The notes under the pieces: generated by a model
Database searches by the model: none
Seen by the model: only the letters and a program-made list of their open reading frames with translations
Told to the model about the DNA's origin: nothing
Part shown: positions 1-8,078 of the stretch, piece by piece
Layout of the letters: every line of letters starts with the position of its first letter
How positions within the stretch are numbered: position 1 is the first letter of the stretch
Made by a program: the position numbers and the translations under genes
Assembly (NCBI GenBank): GCA_023263825.1
Contig: JALQUJ010000061.1
Span: forward strand, 1 to 11,409
Length of the DNA: 11,409 nucleotides
From: Porticoccus sp.
Lineage (GTDB): Bacteria; Pseudomonadota; Gammaproteobacteria; Pseudomonadales; Porticoccaceae
Direction of reading: 5' to 3'

Positions 1-1202
1 CTTCTCTTACGGGTCATTTCCACCAAACCCAATGCAGATACACTGGCGATAGTCGTTTTTGCACGATCGCGTGATAACGCTTTTTCTAATGCCCGCATAA
101 CCTGACGGCGATGTTCTGGATCTTTCATATCAATAAAATCGATAATGATGATGCCGCCCAAATTACGAAGCCTTAACTGACGAGCAATAGTAGATGCTGC
201 TTCCAGGTTGGTTTTATAGGTTGTTTCCTCCAAATTGCGGCGACCTACAAAAGCTCCCGTATTGACATCCACCGTCGTCATGGCTTCCGTTTGCTCAATC
301 ACTAAAGAACCACCAGATTTTAGAGGCACTGTTTTTTCCAAAGCCCTGGTAATTTCATCTTCCACACCATGTAGATAAAAAAGTGGCCGGTCCGAACAAT
401 AGTATTCAAGTATTGATAACATTTCTGGATTAAAGCGCCGGGAAAAATCACAGAGCTTTTGATAATTTTTTTGCGAGTCTATCTTCACCTTTTCAATTTG
501 TGGGTTTGCCATATCACGCAAAACCCTCAAAAATACGGGAAGGTCTTTGTAGACTAATGCCGGTGCTTCTACCATTTTCGCGGTTTCAGACACATGCCTC
601 CAAAGCTGCTGGAGAAATCCAACTTCCCTGGTCAATTCCTCTGAATCGACACCCTCAGCTGCAGTACGAAGTATATAGCCACCCCCAACTTCACTACTGT
701 CTATGCTATCAACGCCTTCGATCCTTCCAACATTTTCAATAGCCTGGTCTAATTGTTCACGTAAACGCAAACGCTCGGACTCATCCTCGATACGCTGTGA
801 AATACCGATGTGTTCCTCATATGGCATATAAACCAAATAACGGGAAGAGACTGAAAGCTTGGTAGAAAGCCGAGCTCCCTTAGTACTAATAGGATCCTTA
901 ATAACCTGAACAACAATAGATTGCCCATCTCGCAGATATTGCCTGACATCCAAACCTGCTTCAGTGCCATCTTCCATTTCACGAAGATCGTCCACATGAA
1001 GAAAGCCGGCCTTTTCCAATCCAATATCGACAAAAGCCGCCTGCATACCCGGTAAAACACGAACCACTTTACCCTTATAAATATTGCCGACAATTCCACG
1101 ATTTTTCTCTCGCTCGACACTGACTTCCTGCAACACGCCATTCTCAACAAGTGCCACACGAGTTTCCATCGGGGTGATATTAATCAGAATTTCTGAACTC
1201 AT
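1..1202 (-). CDS. rng: Ribonuclease G (partial, C-terminus beyond left edge)
   Basis: Endoribonuclease of the RNase E/G family, which matures the 5' end of 16S rRNA and degrades mRNAs in the cytoplasm. 400 residues are visible of a family length near 490. The start MSSEILINITPMETRVAL closely resembles E. coli RNase G. An S1-type RNA-binding region begins with GIVGNIYKGKVVRVLPGMQA (residues 36-55). The two metal-binding aspartates of the catalytic site are present: D312 in TTVDVNTG and D355 in IIIIDFIDMKD. Their spacing of 43 residues equals that of D303/D346 in RNase E. The visible part ends at VEMTRKR, so the zinc-link cysteines lie outside the window. The frame is open throughout. The start ATG lies 3 bases after the maf stop, with AGGA about 8 bases upstream, so translation is probably coupled to maf. 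It is the last gene seen of the mre-maf-rng block. Confidence 0.97.
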   Translation of the reverse strand, partial: MSSEILINITPMETRVALVENGVLQEVSVEREKNRGIVGNIYKGKVVRVLPGMQAAFVDIGLEKAGFLHVDDLREMEDGTEAGLDVRQYLRDGQSIVVQVIKDPISTKGARLSTKLSVSSRYLVYMPYEEHIGISQRIEDESERLRLREQLDQAIENVGRIEGVDSIDSSEVGGGYILRTAAEGVDSEELTREVGFLQQLWRHVSETAKMVEAPALVYKDLPVFLRVLRDMANPQIEKVKIDSQKNYQKLCDFSRRFNPEMLSILEYYCSDRPLFYLHGVEDEITRALEKTVPLKSGGSLVIEQTEAMTTVDVNTGAFVGRRNLEETTYKTNLEAASTIARQLRLRNLGGIIIIDFIDMKDPEHRRQVMRALEKALSRDRAKTTIASVSALGLVEMTRKR

Positions 1203-1205
1203 TTT

Positions 1206-1859
1206 TTAATTCCTGTCCACCCCTTCACCAACCACATCAGAGCCTGTCCACCAAGGTACGCCAAAGTCATCTAACAATTTACAGGTCTCAATTAAAGGCA
1301 ACCCTACTACTCCAGAATAGCTGCCACTTAAGTGTTCCACAAATACAGCAGCCATCCCCTGGATAGCATAAGCCCCCGCTTTATCCTTGGGTTCACCCGT
1401 TAACCAATAACGAACACACTCTTCCTCCGTTAAACTACGGAATGTCACCAAAGACTCGGACAATATTGTTTGCTGTTCATGCCCTTTCACAATTGCTACA
1501 CCAGAAAGCACTCGATGGGCTGTTCCAGACAACCGCATAAGCATCGAGATTGCATGGGTTTGATCTAACGGTTTGCCCAAAATTTCTGAGACATCCTCCC
1601 CACCAGGGCCTTTAGAATCCAGCACGACAGAAGTATCGGCTCCCAACACGGGCAAGCCCTTTGCTTGATTCGCGTTCCAACCAGCCTCCGCCTTTTGTAG
1701 GGCCATACGTTCTACATAATTGGCAGGGCTCTCACCCACCAAAACAGTTTCATCAATACCTACTGGTGACACCTGAAATCGACAGCCTATTTGTTGCAGT
1801 AAGTCACTACGGCGCGGCGAATCCGAAGCCAGAATAAAATCCGGGTGTGGGCACTTCAT
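1206..1859 (-). CDS. maf: Maf-family nucleoside triphosphate pyrophosphatase (YhdE type)
   Basis: House-cleaning enzyme that hydrolyses nucleotides such as dTTP, UTP and modified pyrimidine triphosphates to monophosphates; the family is also linked to septum control. The protein has 217 residues. The family signature ASDSPRRSDLL (residues 11-21, S12 and R16-R17) lies at the N-terminus. GADTSVVLD holds the catalytic aspartate D75, and DKAGAYAIQG (159-168) and VVGLPL (185-190) are typical. Compared with E. coli YhdE from memory, about 9 extra residues rich in G, D and E (near 82-92, DSKGPGGEDVSEI) sit just before the conserved GKP. The start is 18 bases after the mreD stop, and I see no clear Shine-Dalgarno sequence, so it probably depends on readthrough from mreD. 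Position between mreD and rng matches the E. coli and Pseudomonas order, which supports yhdE rather than yceF. Confidence 0.95.
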   Translation of the reverse strand: MKCPHPDFILASDSPRRSDLLQQIGCRFQVSPVGIDETVLVGESPANYVERMALQKAEAGWNANQAKGLPVLGADTSVVLDSKGPGGEDVSEILGKPLDQTHAISMLMRLSGTAHRVLSGVAIVKGHEQQTILSESLVTFRSLTEEECVRYWLTGEPKDKAGAYAIQGMAAVFVEHLSGSYSGVVGLPLIETCKLLDDFGVPWWTGSDVVGEGVDRN

Positions 1860-1877
1860 GTTGAATACGGCATGAAA

Positions 1878-2387
1878 TTATGAACCTGAAGAAATGGATT
1901 GCCCCAGCCCTTGGGTTTTCAATAATCGATTCGCAAAAAAAACCAGAAGCGGCCAAATAATAGCAGAGGTTATCGCAGGAGCAATCGACAGACTTCCTTC
2001 CCAACCAGCACGAAAAATCAGAGTAATACTATGAAGCAACAATTGGCTGACCAAGACCATAAACAGCACTAACATGGCCTGATGAAATACACCAAAATGG
2101 TGTAATCGTTGCTGAATCAGTCGAATCAAATAGGCGCACAACGCAAAGACAATGGCATGACGACCCAATAACTCACCGATAAAAATATCAAGTAATAAAC
2201 CCATCAGCCAGGCAAACATAACGCCATGCAAAAATGGGCTGCGGAATAACCAGTAGAAAACAATCAATAAAACAAACTGTGGTCGCCAGAGAACCGCCGT
2301 TGAAGAAAGCGGAACAAGCTGAAGCAGCAAACCTATAACAACGGTCCCGGTACTCCAAAGGTAGGTAAGCAGGCTACTTTCCGGCAT
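1878..2387 (-). CDS. mreD: Rod shape-determining protein MreD
   Basis: Integral inner-membrane protein of the elongasome, which with MreB, MreC, RodA and PBP2 guides lateral wall synthesis. From the ATG at 2387 it has 169 residues, close to E. coli MreD (about 162). It is very hydrophobic, with about five or six membrane segments and short charged loops. GLLLDIFIGELLGRHA in the middle matches the conserved DxxxGxxxGxxA-like core of MreD. An in-frame TTG at 2402 would add five residues; I prefer the ATG at 2387, which has AGGTG and GGAA just upstream. Either start lies inside the 3' end of mreC (14-base overlap from 2387), so the two genes are translationally coupled. Identification rests on hydropathy, this motif and position. 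Confidence 0.93.
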   Translation of the reverse strand: MPESSLLTYLWSTGTVVIGLLLQLVPLSSTAVLWRPQFVLLIVFYWLFRSPFLHGVMFAWLMGLLLDIFIGELLGRHAIVFALCAYLIRLIQQRLHHFGVFHQAMLVLFMVLVSQLLLHSITLIFRAGWEGSLSIAPAITSAIIWPLLVFFANRLLKTQGLGQSISSGS

Positions 2388-3228
2388 CAGCACCTGTTCC
2401 AAGCTGTTCTACAGCAGAAAAGACCAATAACAGATAGCGACTACGATCAATACGAGCAGAGGGCTCCAACTCCACTTTTAAATAAGGATTACCACTCACC
2501 ATATCAACGGACGTTACCGTACCCACAGGGTAACCGAGGGGATATCGCCCACCTAACCCCGAACTGACTAATTGATCACCCACCTTTATATCCGTTGACG
2601 GTGTGACAAAACGTAGGGTTAAACGCTTTTGATCTCCCGTGCCTTCAGCGATGGAACGAACACCATTTCGCAATACCTGGACAGGCAATGCATGGGAAGA
2701 GTCACTGATTAATAATACCTTGCTGCTACTGTGATAAACCTCAACCACTTGCCCCATCAAACCATCGGCATCCAATACTGCCTGCCCAACAAAGACATCG
2801 TGATCTTCACCGCGGTTAACGATAACGGTATGACGGGACGGATCCGGGGAAACACCGATCAACTCTGAAACCAACACCCTATCTTGCAACAACTCAGTCG
2901 CATTCAATAGATTTCGTAACCGTACATTCTCAGCGGCTAGTTTCGCCATTCGTTGCATTCGGCCCTTGAGAATAAATAACTGTGTTTTTTGCCGACTAAT
3001 CTCTGCTTCTAAATCAGCACGGCTCATTACCGTTTCATCACCAATCTCCCCTATGCGCCTTGGCAAGCTGGAAACCCAATAAATTGGTGTAGTTAATCCT
3101 GCCAACCAGGGGCGAACTGGTTGTAACCATCGAGTGTAGGTATCAATGAGTAATAAAAGCAGGGCGACAAAAGCTAACAGCAACATACGTCGCGCAGATG
3201 AGGGGCCTTTAGCAAAAAGGTTCTTTAT
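2374..3228 (-). CDS. mreC: Rod shape-determining protein MreC, probable ATA start
   Basis: Bitopic inner-membrane protein linking MreB and RodA/PBP2 in lateral wall synthesis. From the proposed start it has 284 residues: a short basic cytoplasmic tail with the family-like K-x-LF-x-K-GPSS motif (residues 2-11), one membrane segment (about 15-31), a periplasmic coiled coil (about 70-110, rich in K, R, E and L) and the two beta domains (about 118-275), including VSSGLGGRYPLGYPVGTV. The first ATG is at 3186, but starting there removes the basic tail, begins inside the membrane helix and has no Shine-Dalgarno. The frame runs on upstream to a TGA at 3238-3240, and its only plausible initiator is ATA at 3226-3228, preceded after 5 bases by GAGGTG. 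No ATG, GTG, TTG, CTG or ATT occurs between. The gene identity is certain; the ATA start is inference. It overlaps mreD by 14 bases. Confidence 0.94.
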   Translation of the reverse strand: MKNLFAKGPSSARRMLLLAFVALLLLLIDTYTRWLQPVRPWLAGLTTPIYWVSSLPRRIGEIGDETVMSRADLEAEISRQKTQLFILKGRMQRMAKLAAENVRLRNLLNATELLQDRVLVSELIGVSPDPSRHTVIVNRGEDHDVFVGQAVLDADGLMGQVVEVYHSSSKVLLISDSSHALPVQVLRNGVRSIAEGTGDQKRLTLRFVTPSTDIKVGDQLVSSGLGGRYPLGYPVGTVTSVDMVSGNPYLKVELEPSARIDRSRYLLLVFSAVEQLGTGADAGK

Positions 3229-3239
3229 ATTGCCACCTC
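3226..3239 (-). promoter_or_regulatory. Strong ribosome binding site in front of the ATA start of mreC
   Basis: Reading the minus strand, GAGGTG (3239-3234) is a perfect 6-base match to the complement of the 16S rRNA 3' end. It is followed by GGCAAT-type spacing and ATA (3228-3226). The 5-base gap after GAGGTG is in the normal range. Nothing comparable precedes the ATG at 3186. This site decides the choice of start for mreC. Confidence 0.7.
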
Positions 3240-3265
3240 ATTAAGAGTAAAACATTTAATAAAGT

Positions 3266-3311
3266 GTGATTTGTTTAATCGTGAACGCTCAATCACGAAA
3301 GACTTAATCAC
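3266..3311 (-). repeat. Repeated and inverted AATCAC elements in the mreB-mreC gap
   Basis: The 164-base gap between mreB and mreC is AT-rich. It carries AATCAC at 3291-3296 and again at 3306-3311 (15-base spacing), and the inverted copy GTGATT at 3266-3271. TCGTGA (3279-3284) and TCACGA (3293-3298) form a 6-bp stem with an 8-base loop. As RNA read toward mreC, either GTGATT copy could pair with the AATCAC copy, so mutually exclusive hairpins are possible 38-85 bases upstream of the mreC start. No clean terminator (stem plus U-run) is visible. Function is unknown: it could be a leader structure, an operator or the remains of a promoter. Confidence 0.4.
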
Positions 3312-3392
3312 AAAAAAATAGTAACACTCAAAAAACTAATATTCACAACCAAAAGCCATCCATGGGCTGGTTACAACAAGCCAGCTGGAAAA

Positions 3393-4427
3393 TTAGGAAG
3401 ACATAACATCCATATAACGCTTATCCATGTTTTCTAATGCCTTACCACCCCCGCGAGCAACACAGGTCAATGGATCTTCAGCGACAATAACAGGTAACCC
3501 CGTTTCGTGGGTCAACAGGCGATCCAAGTCGGGTAATAACGCACCACCACCCGTTAAGACAACACCGGTTTCTGCAATATCTGATGCCAATTCAGGGGGA
3601 GACTGTTCAAGCACCCGCTTCACCGACTGAACAATAGCAGCTAAAGGCTCCTGTAATGCTTCCAGAATTTCATCACTGTTCAGGGTAAAACTTTTGGGTA
3701 CACCTTCCGCCAAATTACGGCCGCGCACATCAATTTCACGGATCTCGTTAGCAGGATACGCACTCCCAATTTCCATTTTGATACGCTCAGATGTTGTTTC
3801 ACCAATCACACTGCCATATTTACGGCGAACATAATTGCTAATAGCTTCATCGAACCGGTCGCCACCGATTCTCACAGAATCAGAAAAGACAACACCATTT
3901 AATGACAAAATGGCAATCTCAGTGGTACCACCACCAATATCAACAACCATAGAGCCACAGGCTTCATCTACAGGCATACCTGCGCCTACAGCAGCGGCCA
4001 TGGGTTCTTCAATCAGAAAGACCTCGCGAGCACCGGCACTGAAGGCGGATTCACGAATCGCTCTTTTCTCAACCTCTGTCGCCAAGCAGGGAACACAAAT
4101 GAGCACACGCGGGCTAGGAGGAATCAAACTATGGGAATGTACTTTCTTTATAAAATGCTGGAGCATTTTTTCAGTCACCTGAAAGTCGGCAATCACACCA
4201 TCTTTCAAGGGACGGATAGCAGTAATATTACCTGGCGTACGCCCTAACATGCACTTGGCTTCGACACCCACCGCATCAACAATTTTCTGGCCGTGGTGAT
4301 GACGGATAGCAACAACCGATGGCTCATTCAGGACGATGCCCTTCTCGCGGACATAAATCAGCGTATTCGCAGTGCCTAAATCAATGGAAAGATCATTCGA
4401 AAAAACACCACGTAGTCTTTTTAACAT
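3393..4427 (-). CDS. mreB: Rod shape-determining protein MreB (actin homologue)
   Basis: Bacterial actin that forms membrane-bound filaments and directs lateral peptidoglycan synthesis. The protein has 344 residues (E. coli 347) and matches MreB along its whole length. MLKRLRGVFSN is the basic amphipathic membrane-binding N-terminus. Phosphate-1 loop is IDLGTANT (residues 15-22), phosphate-2 loop is VVDIGGGTTE (161-170), and the adenosine motif is VLTGGGALL (290-298). LIEEPMAAAVGAG (138-150) carries the catalytic-site glutamate region, and EDPLTCVARGGGKALE is near the C-terminus. AGGGA lies about 8 bases before the ATG. It leads the minus-strand mre block and faces gatC across a 342-base region. 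Residues 111-117 read CVPCLAT, where E. coli has CVPVGAT and Pseudomonas, as I recall it, CVPCKST, so this site is variable in the family. Confidence 0.99.
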   Translation of the reverse strand: MLKRLRGVFSNDLSIDLGTANTLIYVREKGIVLNEPSVVAIRHHHGQKIVDAVGVEAKCMLGRTPGNITAIRPLKDGVIADFQVTEKMLQHFIKKVHSHSLIPPSPRVLICVPCLATEVEKRAIRESAFSAGAREVFLIEEPMAAAVGAGMPVDEACGSMVVDIGGGTTEIAILSLNGVVFSDSVRIGGDRFDEAISNYVRRKYGSVIGETTSERIKMEIGSAYPANEIREIDVRGRNLAEGVPKSFTLNSDEILEALQEPLAAIVQSVKRVLEQSPPELASDIAETGVVLTGGGALLPDLDRLLTHETGLPVIVAEDPLTCVARGGGKALENMDKRYMDVMSS

Positions 4428-4769
4428 CTAACTTTTCCCTTATTGGCTGCCTCTGGGAAATACCCCAAACGCCGATAGCCCTGAAAACCCGCAACTCTAC
4501 CAATCGCGTGGATTCAGAGCAAGTTTTAAGTATTTGACATGAGAGAAAATTCCAATACAAACAGCAGTGCTATCACACCATGACCAGCGCCTACACAGAA
4601 GTCCCGGAACGCCCCAACCAAGAACACACGATAAGGCCATCCAGAGAGTACACCTGTAAAGGCGAATGTGGTACCTTACGCCCCTCATTTTTCCTGACCC
4701 AAAAACCGCCTGGCACGATCCTGAAAAACGGTCAAAAATACAGGCTGTTCAAAGTGCAGAAACTATACC
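4428..4769. other. Divergent intergenic region between mreB and gatC
   Basis: These 342 bases separate the two divergent operons and should hold the promoters of both. The mreB ribosome binding site lies at the left end. A plausible plus-strand promoter is listed separately. On the minus strand I see only weak sigma-70-like matches and do not call one. Open frames across this stretch on both strands (for example about 4580-4795 plus and 4497-4688 minus) have atypical composition and no recognisable domain, so I treat the region as non-coding. Confidence 0.7.
4534..4561 (+). promoter_or_regulatory. Probable sigma-70 promoter for gatCAB
   Basis: A perfect TTGACA (-35, 4534-4539) is followed after 16 bases by TACAAA (-10, 4556-4561, 4 of 6 to TATAAT). 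This would start transcription near 4568 and give gatC a leader of about 200 bases. No better promoter is visible between here and gatC. Called by eye only. Confidence 0.45.
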
Positions 4770-5057
4770 ATGACTATCGAACGCGCAGACATTGAAAAGC
4801 TTGCAGAACTAGCACGTATTGAGCTCAACGAAGCAACCATCGCCGAAACTACTCAAAGTATTGCCGATGTACTGGCCCTCGTAGACCAACTACAAGCCGC
4901 CGACACCGAAGGCGTAGAGCCTATGGCTCATCCAACGGATGCAGTCCAACGATTGCGAGCCGATGAAGTGACCGAGACCAATCATCGGGAAGAATTCCAG
5001 GCCATTGCACCAGCCACTGAAGCGGGACTGTATTTAGTCCCCAAAGTGATCGATTGA
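4770..5057 (+). CDS. gatC: Aspartyl/glutamyl-tRNA amidotransferase subunit C
   Basis: Small structural subunit that wraps around GatA and GatB in the GatCAB complex, which converts misacylated Glu-tRNA(Gln) and/or Asp-tRNA(Asn) to the correct amide form. The protein has 95 residues, the normal family length. The family pattern is clear: an N-terminal helix IEKLAELARIEL (8-19), a helix with IADVLALVDQLQAADT (31-46), then VEPMAHP (49-55) and the C-terminal GLYLVPKVID. The ATG is the only sensible start although I see no good Shine-Dalgarno before it. gatA follows 4 bases after the stop, so the genes form an operon. Confidence 0.97.
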   Translation: MTIERADIEKLAELARIELNEATIAETTQSIADVLALVDQLQAADTEGVEPMAHPTDAVQRLRADEVTETNHREEFQAIAPATEAGLYLVPKVID

Positions 5058-5061
5058 GGAA

Positions 5062-6588
5062 ATGCCACAGATTATGAACAACTCGATCACTAATCAAAAA
5101 GCCTTACACGACAAAACAATAGCTGAGATTCTCGCTGGCCTGAATGCCGGTGAATTTACCAGTGTCGAGATTACCCAGCATTTTCTCGATCGCATTAAAC
5201 AACTGGACGGCACCTACAACAGCTATATCACCGTTAACGAAGCTTCTGCACTGGCTCAGGCAGAAGCCGCCGACAAACGTCGCGCCGAAGGCGATGTGCC
5301 AGCACTCTGCGGAGTACCCATCGCCCATAAGGACATTTTCTGCACCAATGGTGTTCGCACCAGTTGTGGCTCCAAAATGCTCGACAATTTTGTACCACCC
5401 TACGATGCCACCGTGGTGGAAAACTTTGCCAATGCGGGCGCTGTGGTACTGGGCAAAACCAATATGGACCAGTTCGCCATGGGCTCTTCCAACGAAACCA
5501 GTTTTTACGGCCCGGTAAAAAATCCCTGGGATACCAACACTGTTCCCGGCGGTTCTTCTGGCGGTTCCGCGGCTGCCGTTGCCGCACATTTGACACCCGG
5601 AGCCACTGCTACCGATACCGGCGGATCCATTCGCCAGCCAGCAGCTCTTTGCGGCATCACCGGTTTGAAACCTACCTATGGTCGGGTCTCCCGTTGGGGC
5701 ATGATTGCCTTTGCTTCCAGCCTTGATCAGGGCGGCCCTATGGCCCGAACTGCAGAAGACTGTGCATTGATGCTCAATGTGATGGCGAGCTTTGACCCCA
5801 AAGACTCCACCTCCATTGACCGTGAAGTGCCCAACTACACCGCCAACCTGAACCAACCTTTGGCAGGCCTGAAAGTCGGTATCCCCAAAGAGTACTTTAA
5901 AGAAGGCCTAAACCCTGGTACCGAACAAGCGGTTCGTGATGCTTTGGCAGAACTGGAAAAACAAGGTGTCACACTAATCAGTATCAGCCTGCCACATACC
6001 AAGCTGGCAGTACCCGCCTACTACGTGATCGCCCCCGCAGAAGCCTCAGCCAATCTGTCACGGTTTGATGGTGTGCGTTACGGCCACCGCTGTGATGACC
6101 CAAAAGATTTGCGCGATATGTACATGCGTACCCGCGCCGAAGGGTTTGGCGACGAAGTCAAACGTCGGATTTTAGTGGGCGCCTACTGTCTCTCTGCCGG
6201 TTACTACGATGCCTACTATCGCAAAGCCCAGCAGGTTCGCCGCCTGATCAAACAGGACTTTGTGGATGCCTTCGAGCAAGTGGATGTGATTATGGGGCCA
6301 ACCTCCCCCTCACCCGCCTTTGAATTTGGTGCAAAAGGTGATGACCCAGTGGCCATGTACCTGGAAGATATTTACACCATTGCCACTAATTTGGCCGGGC
6401 TTCCCGGCATGTCCGTTCCCTGTGGTTTGGTGGATGACAAACCCGTTGGCCTGCAAATCATCGGCAACTATTTCGATGAATCCCGCATGCTGAATGTGGC
6501 CCACCAATTCCAGCAAGCGACTCACTGGCACCAACAAACTCCAGCGGGAATAGCCTCTGAAGCAAAAGACACGGAGGGAGCAGAATAA
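5062..6588 (+). CDS. gatA: Aspartyl/glutamyl-tRNA amidotransferase subunit A
   Basis: Amidase subunit of GatCAB; it hydrolyses glutamine and supplies ammonia through a channel to GatB. The protein has 508 residues against a usual 480-490. The amidase-signature catalytic triad is complete: K90 in PIAHKD, cis-Ser S165 in PGGSSGGSAAAVAA, and nucleophile S189 in TDTGGSIRQPAA. The spacing is the same as K79/S154/S178 of Staphylococcus GatA. The core family N-terminus begins near HDKTIAEILAGL (residue 16), so there are about 15 extra N-terminal residues here. The ATG at 5062 lies very close to the GAGGA that overlaps the gatC stop; a second in-frame ATG at 5074 would remove four residues and have 12 bases of spacing. 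The gatA stop and gatB start overlap by one base (TAATG). Upstream gatC and downstream gatB confirm the assignment. Confidence 0.98.
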   Translation: MPQIMNNSITNQKALHDKTIAEILAGLNAGEFTSVEITQHFLDRIKQLDGTYNSYITVNEASALAQAEAADKRRAEGDVPALCGVPIAHKDIFCTNGVRTSCGSKMLDNFVPPYDATVVENFANAGAVVLGKTNMDQFAMGSSNETSFYGPVKNPWDTNTVPGGSSGGSAAAVAAHLTPGATATDTGGSIRQPAALCGITGLKPTYGRVSRWGMIAFASSLDQGGPMARTAEDCALMLNVMASFDPKDSTSIDREVPNYTANLNQPLAGLKVGIPKEYFKEGLNPGTEQAVRDALAELEKQGVTLISISLPHTKLAVPAYYVIAPAEASANLSRFDGVRYGHRCDDPKDLRDMYMRTRAEGFGDEVKRRILVGAYCLSAGYYDAYYRKAQQVRRLIKQDFVDAFEQVDVIMGPTSPSPAFEFGAKGDDPVAMYLEDIYTIATNLAGLPGMSVPCGLVDDKPVGLQIIGNYFDESRMLNVAHQFQQATHWHQQTPAGIASEAKDTEGAE

Positions 6589-8036
6589 TGGAATGGGAAA
6601 CTGTTATCGGCCTGGAAGTCCACGCACAACTGGCCACCAAATCCAAAATCTTTTCCGGCTCCAGCACCGCCTTTGGTGCTGAACCCAACACCCAGGCCTC
6701 GGGATTGGACCTGGCGATGCCCGGCACTCTACCCGTTCCAAACGAGCAAGCCTATCGCTACGCCATTATGTTTGGCTTGGCCATCGATGCTGAGATTGCA
6801 AAAACCTCGGTATTTGAGCGGAAGAACTACTTCTACCCCGATCTCCCCAAAGCCTATCAAACCACCCAACTGGAAAGACCCATTGTGGGAGCAGGCCATG
6901 TGGACATCGAACTGGCCAATGGCACCAAAAAGTCCATCCGTATTCACCATGCACATTTGGAAGAAGATGCAGGTAAGTCCCTTCATGAGGACTTTCACGG
7001 TATGTCTGGAATCGATCTGAACCGCGCCGGTACACCCCTGGTGGAAATCGTCTCCGAACCGGATATACGAAATGCCGAAGAAGCTGTTGCCTTTGCCAAA
7101 AAACTCCACAGTATAGTGACTTCTTTGGGTATCTGTGACGGCGAAATGTCCCAGGGCTCTATGCGTTTTGATGTAAATATCTCAGTCAGACGTCCCGGTG
7201 AAGCATTCGGCACTCGCACCGAGACCAAAAACCTCAACTCTTTCCGCTTTATGGAGGACTGTATTGCCTTGGAAGTCGAACGACAGATTGACCTGATCGA
7301 AGATGGCGGCAAAGTCATCCAGGAAACTCGCCTCTACAACGGCGAAACCAAACAGGCCCGCTCCATGCGCAGCAAGGAAGAAGCCAACGATTACCGCTAC
7401 TTCCCCTGCCCCGACTTACTACCTGTAGTACTTGATGACGACTATATCGAGAGTATCAGACAAAACCTGCCGGAACTGCCCGATGCCCGCCATGATCGTT
7501 TTATGGAGCAATACGGTCTCTCCAGTTACGATGCCAATATCCTCAGTGGCGATGCCAATATGGCCCAATACTTTGAGACCGCCACCAAAGTTAGTGGTGA
7601 TACAAAACTCACCGCCAACTGGATCATGGGCGAACTTTCTGCCCGATTAAATGCGGAAGACCAATCCATAAAACACAGCCCGGTAAACGCCGAACAATTG
7701 GCAGGTATGATTACCAGGCTAGTAGACGGCACTATTTCCAGCAAAATGGCCAAACAAGTGTTTGAAGCCATGTGGAATGGCGAAGGTGCTGCCGACGAGA
7801 TTATTGAAGCCAAGGGCTTGAAACAGGTTTCTGACAGCGGTGCTATCGAAGCCATGGTAGATGAAGTCATCGCTAACAGTGATAAACAGATAGATAACTA
7901 CCGCAATGCTGATGAAAGCAAACGGCCCAAAATGCTGGGCTATTTTGTCGGCCAGATTATGAAGGCCTCCAAAGGCCAAGCAAACCCACAGCAGGTCAAC
8001 GAAATTCTATTAAAGAAACTCAATGAGCTAATTTAA
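6588..8036 (+). CDS. gatB: Aspartyl/glutamyl-tRNA amidotransferase subunit B
   Basis: Kinase and transamidase subunit of GatCAB: it phosphorylates the misacylated residue on the tRNA and replaces the phosphate with ammonia. The protein has 482 residues, normal for the family. VIGLEVHAQL (6-15, with H12), FERKNYFYPDLPKAYQ (76-91), HLEEDAGK (123-130) and DLNRAGTPLVEIVSEPD (143-159) form the catalytic cradle. QGSMRFDVNISVR and ETKNLNSFRF follow, then YRYFPCPDLLP. The helical tail ends with a YqeY-like tRNA-binding region (LGYFVGQIMKASKGQANPQQ). The usual KGYQ appears here as KAYQ. The start overlaps the gatA stop by one base with GGAGGGAG in front, indicating tight coupling. Confidence 0.99.
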   Translation: MEWETVIGLEVHAQLATKSKIFSGSSTAFGAEPNTQASGLDLAMPGTLPVPNEQAYRYAIMFGLAIDAEIAKTSVFERKNYFYPDLPKAYQTTQLERPIVGAGHVDIELANGTKKSIRIHHAHLEEDAGKSLHEDFHGMSGIDLNRAGTPLVEIVSEPDIRNAEEAVAFAKKLHSIVTSLGICDGEMSQGSMRFDVNISVRRPGEAFGTRTETKNLNSFRFMEDCIALEVERQIDLIEDGGKVIQETRLYNGETKQARSMRSKEEANDYRYFPCPDLLPVVLDDDYIESIRQNLPELPDARHDRFMEQYGLSSYDANILSGDANMAQYFETATKVSGDTKLTANWIMGELSARLNAEDQSIKHSPVNAEQLAGMITRLVDGTISSKMAKQVFEAMWNGEGAADEIIEAKGLKQVSDSGAIEAMVDEVIANSDKQIDNYRNADESKRPKMLGYFVGQIMKASKGQANPQQVNEILLKKLNELI

Positions 8037-8078
8037 TTATTTACTCTAAAATTTTGAAAAATTATTGATTAAAACGTT

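Noticed and set aside
500..742. 80-codon plus-strand open frame inside rng
   Set aside because: It is antisense to the continuous RNase G frame and has no ribosome binding site or recognisable domain.
3361..3392. Stem-like GCTGG/CCAGC pair just after mreB as a terminator
   Set aside because: On the minus strand the stem is short with a C-A mismatch and no U-run follows, so it does not qualify as an intrinsic terminator.
4580..4795. 71-codon plus-strand open frame before gatC
   Set aside because: It overlaps the gatC start in another frame, lies in the divergent promoter region, has no Shine-Dalgarno and shows no recognisable protein pattern.
5104..5856. Long open frame (250 codons) on the minus strand inside gatA
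   Set aside because: It lies wholly antisense to a complete gatA with a full catalytic triad; its glycine- and histidine-rich translation is typical of the shadow of a GC-balanced coding strand and has no domain.
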